From: Nonomuraea longispora | GTDB taxonomy: Bacteria > Actinomycetota > Actinomycetes > Streptosporangiales > Streptosporangiaceae | Length of the DNA stretch: 38,997 nucleotides | Assembly (NCBI RefSeq): GCF_004348345.1 | Contig: NZ_SMJZ01000069.1 | Span: 1 to 38,997, forward strand | Direction of reading: 5' to 3' | Part shown: positions 23,530-31,494 of the stretch, one piece after another | Layout: each line of letters opens with the position of its first letter | How positions within the stretch are numbered: the first letter of the stretch is position 1 | Made by a program: the position numbers and the translations under genes | The notes under the pieces: generated by a model | Database searches by the model: none | Told to the model about the DNA's origin: nothing | The model's input: the letters and a program-made list of their open reading frames with translations, nothing else

Positions 23530-24438
23530 TCAGTACGTGTCGGTTATGACATTGACCAGCGGCTCACCTGCGAGATAGCGCTCCAGCTGGGCCCGGATGA
23601 GGCGGAGCACGCGCCGCTCAGACGCGGGGGTGCTGCCCGCGACGTGCGGGGTGATCAACACGCCTGGCGCGCTCCAAAGAGGATGGCCCTCCGGCAGCGG
23701 CTCCGGCGCCGTCACGTCGAGAGCGGCGCGCAGCCTGCCCGTCTTCAGCTCGGCGATCAGGGCGTCGGTGTCGACGATCCCGCCACGGGCGGCGTTGACG
23801 AGCACGGCGCCGTCCTTCATGCGGGCCAGGAACGAGGCGTCCACCATGCCGGTCGTGTCGGCCGTGGCGGGCACGAGCAGCACCACGACGTCCGCGGCCG
23901 GCAGCAGCGCGGGCAGGTCGGCCATGCCGTGCACGCCGTCGCGGGCGGTCCTCGCCACGCGTACGACCTCCACCTCGAAGCCTGCGAGCCGCCGCTCCAG
24001 CGCCGCCCCGATGGAGCCGTAGCCGACGATGAGCACGGTCGAGTCGGCGAGGACGCCGGTGTGGCGGTAGGTCCACTCGCGCCTGCGCTGCGCGTCCACG
24101 AACGAGGGGAACTCCCGCAGCACCGCCACCATCGCCCCGACCGCCCACTCCGCGGTGCCCGCGTCGTGCACGCCGCGCGCGTTGCACAGCGTCACGCCCT
24201 CGGGGATGTGCGGGCGGTACGGTTCCACCCCCGCGGTCACGGTCTGCACGAGCCGCAACGAGGTCATCCGCGCCATCGTCCCCCGCACGTCGGGCACGGT
24301 CACCAGTGGCGGGATCCAGACCTCGACCTCCTCGACGCCTTCCGGCACCGCAGTCGTGCTGTTGTACACCGCGCACTCGGCCCCTGGCAGGTCGGAAAGG
24401 ACATCAGCCGCCGAATCAGACGGAACCCAGGTCTTCAT
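23530..24438 (-). CDS. D-2-hydroxyacid dehydrogenase
   Basis: A 302-residue NAD(P)-dependent dehydrogenase related to serA and glyoxylate/hydroxypyruvate reductases. Rossmann motif VLIVGYGSIGAALERRLAGF; catalytic Arg in VNAARGGIVDTDALI, Glu in DVTAPEPLPEGHPLW and His in ITPHVAGSTP. No ACT domain, so it is not a second phosphoglycerate dehydrogenase of the long type. I start it at the ATG at 24438 (MKTWVPSDSAAD), which aligns with the family; the open frame upstream is antisense to the neighbouring gene. AAGG is 8 bases before. Substrate not determinable. Divergent from the sugar dehydrogenase gene, 49 bases apart. Confidence 0.9.
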   Translation of the reverse strand: MKTWVPSDSAADVLSDLPGAECAVYNSTTAVPEGVEEVEVWIPPLVTVPDVRGTMARMTSLRLVQTVTAGVEPYRPHIPEGVTLCNARGVHDAGTAEWAVGAMVAVLREFPSFVDAQRRREWTYRHTGVLADSTVLIVGYGSIGAALERRLAGFEVEVVRVARTARDGVHGMADLPALLPAADVVVLLVPATADTTGMVDASFLARMKDGAVLVNAARGGIVDTDALIAELKTGRLRAALDVTAPEPLPEGHPLWSAPGVLITPHVAGSTPASERRVLRLIRAQLERYLAGEPLVNVITDTY

Positions 24439-24487
24439 GCGCAGAACCTTACGACTCCGGGGAAGTATGGAGCACATGAGGATGCAC

Positions 24488-25549
24488 ATGAGGAAGCTCT
24501 GCGCGATCCTGGCGCTGTCCGTGCTGCCGGCGGGGCTCGCCGGCTGCTCCACCGCCGGAGGCGAGGTGCGACCGACGGCCGCCGTGTCGGCGGCGGGGCC
24601 GGCATCGGACCCGAAGGACGTGGCGACCGGGCTGGCCGTGCCGTGGGCGATAGCGTTCATGCCCGGCGGCGGCGCCCTGGTCACCGAGCGCGACACCGCC
24701 AGGCTGCTGCGGGTCGCCCAGGACGGAAAGGTGAGCGAGCTAGGCACGATCGAGGGCGTGACGCCGGACGGCGAGGGCGGCCTGATGGGGGTCGCGGTCA
24801 AGGACCAGCACGTCTTCCTCTACTACACCGCCGCCGAGGACAACCGGATCGTCCGCTACCGGCTGACGGGCGACACGCTCGGCGAGCGCCGGGTGATCGT
24901 CGAGGGCATCCCCAAGGGCAGCAACCACAACGGCGGCAGGCTGGCGTTCGGCCCCGACGGCCATCTGTACGCCTCCACCGGCGAAACGGGGGACCGCGAC
25001 CTGGCCCAGCAGCGCGACTCCCTGGCGGGCAAGATCCTGCGCATGACCTCGGACGGCACGCCCGCTCCCGGCAACCCGTTCGGCACGCTCGTCTACAGCT
25101 ACGGCCACCGCAACGTCCAAGGTCTGGCGTGGGACGACTCGGGCCGCCTGTACGCCTCCGAGTTCGGCGCCAACACCTACGACGAGATCAACCTGATCGA
25201 GCCGGGCGCCAACTACGGCTGGCCCGAGGTCGAGGGCCGGGGCGACGACGAGCGGTTCGTGAACCCGATCGTCACCTGGTCCACCGACGAGGCCTCACCC
25301 TCCGGCCTGGCGTACGCCGGGGGCTCGCTCTGGGCGGGGGCCCTGCGCGGGCAGCGCCTGTGGCAGGTGCCGCTCGGCTCCGACGGCGCCGCGGGCCGCC
25401 CGGTCGCGCACTTCGCCGACCGCTACGGCCGCCTCCGCGCGGTCACCGCCGCCCCTGACGGGACCCTGTGGGTGGGCACCAGCAACAAGGACGGCAGGGG
25501 CTCACCCAGAGAGGGCGACGACCGCATCGTGTCCGTGCCCACCTCGTGA
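24488..25549 (+). CDS. PQQ-type glucose/sorbosone dehydrogenase lipoprotein
   Basis: A 353-residue exported protein of the soluble aldose sugar dehydrogenase (GSDH) family, a six-bladed beta-propeller that oxidises sugars with pyrroloquinoline quinone. Signal peptide MRKLCAILALSVLPAGLAGC with a lipobox Cys. Propeller motifs: GLAVPWAIAFMPGGGALVTERD, the catalytic His region NHNGGRLAFGPDGHLYASTGE, YSYGHRNVQGLAWD and NYGWPEVEGRG. Four in-frame ATGs (24467, 24476, 24482, 24488) compete; 24488 has GAGGA 5 bases upstream and gives the best signal peptide. Whether the cell makes PQQ is not visible here. It ends 5 bases before the convergent VanW gene's stop. Confidence 0.9.
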   Translation: MRKLCAILALSVLPAGLAGCSTAGGEVRPTAAVSAAGPASDPKDVATGLAVPWAIAFMPGGGALVTERDTARLLRVAQDGKVSELGTIEGVTPDGEGGLMGVAVKDQHVFLYYTAAEDNRIVRYRLTGDTLGERRVIVEGIPKGSNHNGGRLAFGPDGHLYASTGETGDRDLAQQRDSLAGKILRMTSDGTPAPGNPFGTLVYSYGHRNVQGLAWDDSGRLYASEFGANTYDEINLIEPGANYGWPEVEGRGDDERFVNPIVTWSTDEASPSGLAYAGGSLWAGALRGQRLWQVPLGSDGAAGRPVAHFADRYGRLRAVTAAPDGTLWVGTSNKDGRGSPREGDDRIVSVPTS

Positions 25550-25554
25550 CCGGT

Positions 25555-27546
25555 TCACGAGGCGGTGCACGTGGTCTGAGGCTGCGGACGGTACTTGGTG
25601 GTCAGCTTGTCGTCCTTCTTGACCACGCGGCCGTCCTTGTGGAACACCCGCGTGACGTCGATGGTGAACCCCTGGGCGCCCGCCGTCGGCAGGCAGCCTG
25701 GCGTGTTGCTGGTCTCCCGGCGGAACTGGGTGAAGTCCCGCCGTTCCGACTCGACCGCCTCGATCTTGTCGTACCGCTTGACGCCCCAGAGCGCCACCGT
25801 CACCGACGTCTGCGTGGACGCGGTCTTGATCAGCACGCCGTTGTCCGAGTCGTTGCGCCACTTCAGGTCGGTCTCGGGGTAGAGCAGCGCGACGTCGCGC
25901 CCGGCCGGGAACTGGTCGGTGTAGTAGTCCATCGGCTTGTGCTCGACGTCCTCGAGGCCGCTGAAGTACGCCGCGTTGTACATCGTCGTGGCGAACTGCG
26001 AGACCCCGCCGCCGACGATGTTGACCGTGCGCCCGCCGACGGTCTCCGTGGCCTCGACGTACCCGTCCTCGACGGTGCGCTCGCCCACCACGTCGTTGAT
26101 CGAGAACGTCTCCCCCGGCTTGACGATGTGGCCGTCGAGCTCTTCCGCCATCCGCTGGATGTTCTTGGCGCGCGGCTGACAGCAGGCGAAGTTCGTGGTG
26201 AAGGTGGCCAGCGTCTCCTTGATGCCGAGGCCGCGGATCTCCGAGGTCGCGACCTCGGGGGCGACCGTGCCCAGGCGGACGGGGACCGTGCGCTCGCCAC
26301 CCTCGGCGAACACCTTCTCGGCGTCCCTGGCCAGCAGCTTGTCGTTCACGCCCCGGCCGGTGCGGGCGGGCACCAGGACCGGCGCGCCGTTCACGATCTC
26401 GTACGTGGCGTCGCGCGGCTGCTGGGCGGCGGAGACCAGGCTGCTCTCCACGTCGGCGAGCACCGCCTTGGCGTCGAACTGCGGCGCGAGCCCGCCGCTG
26501 CCGTCGGAGGCGAAGGACAGGTTGGCCGCGATCGCGGCGGGCGGGACCTGCGCCTGCTTGCCGTCGAGGGTGAGCGTGATGGGGCCGGCGACGGCCCGCT
26601 TCGCCTTGACCACGGCCGTCCTGACAGCTTCGCTGGTGGTGACGGGCTTGGACGGCCGGAGGGTGAGCACGACGGCGCCGCCGCCCCGCAGGAAGGCGTC
26701 GCCGATCCGCTTGACGGCGTCGTCCCTGTCGAGCAGCACGCCGTCCTCCGGCTGGCGGGCTCTCGGCGTCAGCCCGGAGAAGACCACCCGGCCCTCCTGG
26801 GCGCGCTTGTCGACGGACTCGGCGAGGCCCTCGACGGTCCTGGTGAGCTGGGAGGTGTCGATGTTGATCTTCGGTTCGAGCTCGGTGGTGCCGGTCAGGC
26901 CGCGCCACACCTCCTGCGGGCTGGGGAAGCCGCTGGGTGCCTGGCCGATCGTGCCGACCACGTCGAGCTCCAGCCCGGCCTCGTCGGGCTGGATGGTGTC
27001 CTTCTTGCCGCCGATGTCGGCGATGACCGGCTTGCTCAGCTGGGTGGCGAGCTCGGTGCGCAGCTTGTCCGCCGCCTGGGTGACGGTCAGCCCACCGATG
27101 TCGACCCCCGACACGCGGGTGCCGCGCAGCACGCTGCCGGACATCAGCACGGCGGGCACGACGTACGACAGCACGCCGAGCACCAGGAGGAGCGTGAGCA
27201 GGCCCGGCAGGAGCCGCCGTCCGCGCGGCTCGGGCTCGAAGGCGGGCGGGTTCTCGTGCGGGCTCTGCCCGCCGAACACAGCAGCGGGCGAGCCCGCATC
27301 CTTGCCCGCCATCGGCCACGGCTGCGCCGGTGGCGGGGCCGGGGGCAGTGCGCCGTTCGAGGGACCGCCCGCGGCGCTCGGGGCTTGGGCCTGCCGAGAC
27401 TCCGGACGTTCCGGCGGTCCGAAGATGTCCCGGGAGACTCCCGGGGGCAGGCCTTCGATCCGCGGCTTCTTGGAGACGCTCGACGTGGGCAGAGGCACCG
27501 AGGCGAACGGGTCGGTCGGTGATTCGATCGGTCCGGCGTTTCGCAC
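25555..27546 (-). CDS. VanW-family membrane-anchored cell-wall protein
   Basis: A 663-residue protein. Residues 1-110 are cytoplasmic, Pro/Ala-rich and disordered; 111-136 form one transmembrane helix; the rest is outside. The extracellular part has repeated peptidoglycan-binding-4 type segments (VSGVDIGGLTVTQAADKLR; then FASDGSGGLAPQFDAKAVL) and a C-terminal VanW domain (KPGETFSINDVVGERT, GGGVSQFATTMYNAAYFSG, KWRNDSDNGVLIKT). VanW-domain proteins occur widely in Gram-positives; the name comes from vancomycin clusters, but no resistance gene is present and none should be inferred. GTG at 27546 has GGGAGGAG (27555-27562). Confidence 0.92.
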   Translation of the reverse strand: MRNAGPIESPTDPFASVPLPTSSVSKKPRIEGLPPGVSRDIFGPPERPESRQAQAPSAAGGPSNGALPPAPPPAQPWPMAGKDAGSPAAVFGGQSPHENPPAFEPEPRGRRLLPGLLTLLLVLGVLSYVVPAVLMSGSVLRGTRVSGVDIGGLTVTQAADKLRTELATQLSKPVIADIGGKKDTIQPDEAGLELDVVGTIGQAPSGFPSPQEVWRGLTGTTELEPKINIDTSQLTRTVEGLAESVDKRAQEGRVVFSGLTPRARQPEDGVLLDRDDAVKRIGDAFLRGGGAVVLTLRPSKPVTTSEAVRTAVVKAKRAVAGPITLTLDGKQAQVPPAAIAANLSFASDGSGGLAPQFDAKAVLADVESSLVSAAQQPRDATYEIVNGAPVLVPARTGRGVNDKLLARDAEKVFAEGGERTVPVRLGTVAPEVATSEIRGLGIKETLATFTTNFACCQPRAKNIQRMAEELDGHIVKPGETFSINDVVGERTVEDGYVEATETVGGRTVNIVGGGVSQFATTMYNAAYFSGLEDVEHKPMDYYTDQFPAGRDVALLYPETDLKWRNDSDNGVLIKTASTQTSVTVALWGVKRYDKIEAVESERRDFTQFRRETSNTPGCLPTAGAQGFTIDVTRVFHKDGRVVKKDDKLTTKYRPQPQTTCTAS

Positions 27547-27638
27547 GCCTCAATCTCCTCCCGGTCCGCAGCCAAGTCTCAGGCAACAGTAAGGCACGCG
27601 GATCGGCATATGTCACGGGAAATGACTACGGAAGTGTG

Positions 27639-28301
27639 TCAACCTAGCCACCGGTAGCGATGTTCCGGACGACCGGCCGTGCCGTAACGCGGCCGGAGCT
27701 CGGCCTGACCTGCAGCGCACAGGTATTCGAGATAGCGGCGGGCGCTCACCCGTGACAGGCCCGTGAGCTGGGCGGCCTCGGTCGCCGACAGGTCGCGGCC
27801 GGCCTCCCGCAGGCTGTCGGCGACCAGCGCGCACGTCGCCGGGGACAACCCCTTCGGCATGGGAGCCGTGGTCATGGGGGTGCCGAACAGCCGGTCGACG
27901 TCGTCCTGACGCGCTTGAGGGCCGATGGCGGTGATGCGCCTGCGGGTGTCGGCGTACTGCTGGAGGCGCTCGGTCAGCGCGGCGGCGGTGAACGGCTTGA
28001 TCAGATAGTTGACCGCGCCGCCACGCATCGCCTCCTTGACCGTGGGCACGTCACGGGCCGCGCTGATCATGAGGACGTCCACGTCGTTGATCGCCTTGAG
28101 CACCTCAAGCCCGGACATGTCAGGCAGATAGATGTCGAGCAGCACAAGATCCGGCCGGAGCTCCGCCGCCGCGGCCAGCGCGCCCGCCCCGTTGTGGGCG
28201 ACGGAGACCACGCTGAACCCCGGCACGCGGGACACGTAGCCGCTGTGGATCCGCGCGACCATGAAGTCGTCGTCCACCACGAGCACCCTGATGTCGTTCA
28301 C
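27639..28301 (-). CDS. CitB/DcuR-type response regulator
   Basis: A 220-residue regulator. Receiver domain 1-120: VLVVDDDF (acidic pocket), phospho-acceptor Asp in LVLLDIYLPDMSG, conserved Ser/Ala in MISAARD and Lys in YLIKPF. C-terminal winged HTH (ATEAAQLTGLSRVSARRYLEYL) as in CitB/DcuR/DctR regulators of carboxylate uptake. GTG start at 28301 overlaps the kinase stop by 4 bases. Likely controls the divergent tct transporter genes. Confidence 0.94.
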   Translation of the reverse strand: MNDIRVLVVDDDFMVARIHSGYVSRVPGFSVVSVAHNGAGALAAAAELRPDLVLLDIYLPDMSGLEVLKAINDVDVLMISAARDVPTVKEAMRGGAVNYLIKPFTAAALTERLQQYADTRRRITAIGPQARQDDVDRLFGTPMTTAPMPKGLSPATCALVADSLREAGRDLSATEAAQLTGLSRVSARRYLEYLCAAGQAELRPRYGTAGRPEHRYRWLG

Positions 28302-29902
28302 GACCCCGCCCTCGCCCGCTCCGCCGCCGGAAGGAGGGCGGTGAAGACGGCGCCGCCCGCGTTACCCACCCGCACCCAGCCTCCTCTGCGCAGGCACGCC
28401 TGCCGGGTCAGCGCCAGGCCGAGGCCGCGCGGCCCCGACCTGGCGGCCTTGGTCGTGAAGCCCTCCCTGAAGACCTCCTCCACCAGGTCGGGGGCGATGC
28501 CCGGACCGGAGTCGCCGACGCGCACCCGCAGACCGGCGTGATCGGCCTGCACCGAAACCTCGATCGTGCCCTGGGCGCCGTCGAGGGCGTCGATGGCGTT
28601 GGTGACCAGGTTGCCCACCACCAGCACCGCGTCCTGCGGGTCGCCGAGCAGGCCGGCCGGCACGGACGAGTCGTCCGACAACACCAGCGTGGCGCCGCGC
28701 TCGGCCGCCGCCGCCGACTTGGCCAGCAGCAGCGCGGCCAGGGTCGGATCCTGGACGCGCTCGCGCAGGTCGGCCGCGTAGGCGCCGCCGGTGGTGCGGG
28801 TGATGAAGCCGATCGCGGCGCCGAACTCGCCCAGCTCCAGCAGGCCGACGACGGTGTGCATGCGGTTGGCGAACTCGTGCGCCTGCGCCCGCAGCGCCTC
28901 CGTCGCGCTGCTGGCGTCGTCGAGCTCGCGCGCCAGATGGACGAGCTCGGTGCGGTCGCGCAGGGTCACCACCCAGCCGCGGTGCTGACCGCGTACGGAC
29001 ACCGGGGTGCGGTTGAGCACCAGCACGCGCTCGCCGTGCAGCACGACGCGGTCCTCGCCGGGGTCGGCGCCCCCGAGCACGTCGCGCATGCGCTCGGAGA
29101 CCGGCATCTCGGTCAGGTCGGCGCCCACGTCGCCCAGCAGCTCGCGGGCGGCGTCGTTGATCAGCGTGACGCGCCCGTCGAGGTCGAGCGCCAGCACGCC
29201 TTCCTTGACACCGTGCAGCACGCCCTCGCGCTGCTCCAGCAGGGCGGCGATCTCGCGCGGCTCCAGGCCGAACGTCTGCCGGCGCACCCGCGCGGTGATC
29301 AGCGCCGCCAGCGCGAGCCCGGCCATCAGCACGGCGAGCGCCGTCCAGACCAGCGGCGGGAGCGCGTCGACGACCTCGCTGATGACCGTGGTCTCCAGCA
29401 CGCCGACCGAGACCAGGCCGATGATCTCGCCGTACTCGTCACGGATGGGCGTCTTGCCCCTGACCGTGGTGCCGATCGTGCCGGTCTCCTTGCCGACCCA
29501 ACTGCGGCCCGTCCTGAGCACCGTGCTGCCGTCGGTGGACAGCTGCCTGCCGATCAGCGAGGCGTTGGGGTGGGCGTAACGTTTCTGGTCGGTGTTGGCG
29601 ATCACCACGTAGTCGGCGCCGGTCTCCTGCTGGACGCTCATCGCCAGCGGCTGCAGCACCGTCTCGGGGTCGCTCCGCTCGAAGGCCTCCCGGACCTGCG
29701 GAAGCGCGGCCACCGACTGCGCGATCGCCAGTGCCCGCTGCTGGTGGAGCGAGGCCAGCTGGTCACGTGTGTGCTCGGCCCACACTCCCGCGGTGCCCCC
29801 GACGGCGAGCAGCACGATCACCATCTGGAGCACGAACAGCTGGGTCCCGAGTGAGGCCTCACGAACCCGTCTCACGGGCACATGGAAACAAACCGAGGTC
29901 AC
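28298..29902 (-). CDS. CitA/DcuS-type sensor histidine kinase
   Basis: About 534 residues. Two membrane helices (QLFVLQMVIVLLAVGG and LVWTALAVLMAGLALAALI) flank an extracytoplasmic PAS-like (sCache) sensor domain containing YAHPNASLIGR and PIRDEYGEIIGLVSVGV, the pattern of citrate/C4-dicarboxylate sensors. A cytoplasmic PAS (VLALDLDGRVTLINDAA) precedes the phospho-accepting His in QAHEFANRMHTVVGLLELG and the ATPase domain (NLVTNAIDAL, DSGPGIAP, GLGLALTRQ). The start is uncertain: GTGs at 29902, 29881 and 29875 are all in frame and none has a clear ribosome site. Operon with the regulator; divergent from tctC. Confidence 0.93.
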   Translation of the reverse strand: MTSVCFHVPVRRVREASLGTQLFVLQMVIVLLAVGGTAGVWAEHTRDQLASLHQQRALAIAQSVAALPQVREAFERSDPETVLQPLAMSVQQETGADYVVIANTDQKRYAHPNASLIGRQLSTDGSTVLRTGRSWVGKETGTIGTTVRGKTPIRDEYGEIIGLVSVGVLETTVISEVVDALPPLVWTALAVLMAGLALAALITARVRRQTFGLEPREIAALLEQREGVLHGVKEGVLALDLDGRVTLINDAARELLGDVGADLTEMPVSERMRDVLGGADPGEDRVVLHGERVLVLNRTPVSVRGQHRGWVVTLRDRTELVHLARELDDASSATEALRAQAHEFANRMHTVVGLLELGEFGAAIGFITRTTGGAYAADLRERVQDPTLAALLLAKSAAAAERGATLVLSDDSSVPAGLLGDPQDAVLVVGNLVTNAIDALDGAQGTIEVSVQADHAGLRVRVGDSGPGIAPDLVEEVFREGFTTKAARSGPRGLGLALTRQACLRRGGWVRVGNAGGAVFTALLPAAERARAGS

Positions 29903-29907
29903 GGCCA

Positions 29908-29938
29908 GGTCGCGGGGACGCCGCGGGATCCCGCGACC
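29908..29938. promoter_or_regulatory. inverted repeat in the kinase/tctC divergent region
   Basis: GGTCGCGGG (29908-29916) and CCCGCGACC (29930-29938), a perfect 9-bp inverted repeat with a 13-base centre, sits between the kinase start and tctC. Candidate binding site of the response regulator or a leader hairpin; not proven. Confidence 0.35.
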
Positions 29939-30040
29939 AATACGACCACTATGACGGCAACCGCGCAAAGGCTCGACTCCGCAGGGTAGGGGCTTCACGA
30001 TCCGGTTCCTGTAACCGTGCGAACTCTTTCTGGAGTGATC

Positions 30041-31009
30041 ATGCGCCTGCGCATATTCGCCGCCCTCGCGGCACTCTCCCTAGGTGCCCTGACCGGCTGT
30101 GGCGAGACGTCGGGCACCTCGGCGAGCTCACCATTGCGGATCATGGTCCCGGCCGCGCCCGGCGGCGGCTGGGACCAGACCTCCCGCATCGCCGAGCAGG
30201 CCATCAAGGCCGCCGACCCGCAGCGCCAGGTCGAGGTGTACAACGTACCCGGCGCCGGAGGCACGATCGGCCTGGCCCAGCTCGCCGGAGAGAAGGGCAA
30301 CGGCAACCTGCTGATGACCATGGGCCTGGTCATGGTGGGCGCCATCGAGCAGAACAAGTCGAAGGTCACGCTGGCGGAGACCACGCCCATCGCCAAGCTG
30401 ACCGAGGAGTACGAGATCGTCGTCGTGCCCGCCGCGTCGCCGTACAAGACGCTGGACGACATGGTGGCGGCCTGGAAGGCCGACCCGGCGAAGGTGTCCA
30501 TCTCCGGCGGGTCCGCAGGCGGCACCGACCACATCGTGGCAGGCCTGATGGCCAAGGCCGCCGGCATCGACCCCAAGCAGGTCAACTACATCGCCCACTC
30601 GGGCGGCGGCGAGGCGCTCAACGAACTCCTCGGCAACAAGGTGAGCGCGGGCATATCGGGCGTGGCCGAGTTCGCCGAGCACGTGAAGTCGGGCAAGCTG
30701 CGCGCGCTGGGCGTCACCTCGGGCGAGCGGCTGCCGGACCTCGACGCTCCCACCCTGAAGGAGGCCGGGCTCGACGTCGAACTGGCCAACTGGCGCGGCT
30801 TCGTCGCCCCCGCCGGGCTCTCCGACGCCGACAAGAAGGCGCTGACCGACCTGGTCACCAAGATGCACGACGCGCAGCCATGGAAGGACGCGGTGGCCAA
30901 GAACGGCTGGATCGACTCGTTCCAGACCGGGCAGCAGTTCGCCGACTACCTGGCCTCCGAGCAGACCAGGGTCAAGGCGATCATCGCCGAAATGGGGCTC
31001 GTCTCCTGA
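30041..31009 (+). CDS. tctC: tripartite tricarboxylate transporter substrate-binding lipoprotein
   Basis: A 322-residue solute receptor of the TTT (TctC/Bug) family. MRLRIFAALAALSLGALTGC is a lipoprotein signal peptide; the mature part begins with LRIMVPAAPGGGWDQTSRIAEQAIK, the TctC hallmark, and continues with VYNVPGAGGTIGLAQL and SGGSAGGTDHIV. The loop residues bind a carboxylate, probably citrate or another tricarboxylate, but Bug ligands vary widely. GGAG (30032-30035) lies 5 bases before the ATG; an in-frame GTG at 30017 is less suitable. Overlaps tctB by 1 base. Confidence 0.94.
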   Translation: MRLRIFAALAALSLGALTGCGETSGTSASSPLRIMVPAAPGGGWDQTSRIAEQAIKAADPQRQVEVYNVPGAGGTIGLAQLAGEKGNGNLLMTMGLVMVGAIEQNKSKVTLAETTPIAKLTEEYEIVVVPAASPYKTLDDMVAAWKADPAKVSISGGSAGGTDHIVAGLMAKAAGIDPKQVNYIAHSGGGEALNELLGNKVSAGISGVAEFAEHVKSGKLRALGVTSGERLPDLDAPTLKEAGLDVELANWRGFVAPAGLSDADKKALTDLVTKMHDAQPWKDAVAKNGWIDSFQTGQQFADYLASEQTRVKAIIAEMGLVS

Positions 31010-31494
31010 TGGCCCGCTCGTGGCGGCCCGAGCTCGGGCTGGCGCTCGTCGTGCTGGTGCTGGGCGTGTTCGTCGTGGTCGGTACGCTCGACGTCTCCGC
31101 GGCGGCCTCCCAGCTCGGCCTCGGGCCGCGCTTCTTCCCCATGCTGGTGGGCGGAGCCATGGTGCTCATCGGCCTGTTCTACGTCGCCGACGTCCTGCGC
31201 GGCGGGCGCGGCGACCCCGAGGAGAGCGAGGACATCGACGCCCGCGCGCCCGCCGACTGGCGCAGCGTCGGGCTGGTCAGCGGGATCTTCCTGGCGTTCA
31301 GCGCGCTGCTGAACGTGCTCGGCTGGATCATCGGGGCGAGCCTGCTCTTCTTCGGCCTCGCCGTGGCGCTCGGCGCCGAGCACAAGCTGCGTGCCGCCGT
31401 GATCGCCGTCGTCGTGGGCATCACCACGTACCTGCTGTTCGTCAGAGGACTCGGCGTGTCCCTGCCCGGCGGGCCGCTGACGGGAGTGATCTAG
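31009..31494 (+). CDS. tctB: tripartite tricarboxylate transporter small membrane subunit
   Basis: A 161-residue membrane protein with four hydrophobic helices (LGLALVVLVLGVFVVVG; FFPMLVGGAMVLIGLFYVAD; VSGIFLAFSALLNVLGWIIG; AAVIAVVVGITTYLLFVRG). LGPRFFPMLVG is typical of TctB. The ATG shares its A with the tctC stop (TGATG), and the next gene begins immediately after its stop, so the three genes are one coupled unit. Confidence 0.92.
   Translation: MARSWRPELGLALVVLVLGVFVVVGTLDVSAAASQLGLGPRFFPMLVGGAMVLIGLFYVADVLRGGRGDPEESEDIDARAPADWRSVGLVSGIFLAFSALLNVLGWIIGASLLFFGLAVALGAEHKLRAAVIAVVVGITTYLLFVRGLGVSLPGGPLTGVI

Noticed and set aside
23530..24801. Longer D-2-hydroxyacid dehydrogenase starting at 24801
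   Set aside because: The added 121 codons are antisense to the sugar dehydrogenase gene and show no family similarity; the conserved protein begins at 24438.
25555..27546. Vancomycin resistance determinant
   Set aside because: VanW domains are widespread in Gram-positive envelope proteins and no vanHAX-type genes are nearby.
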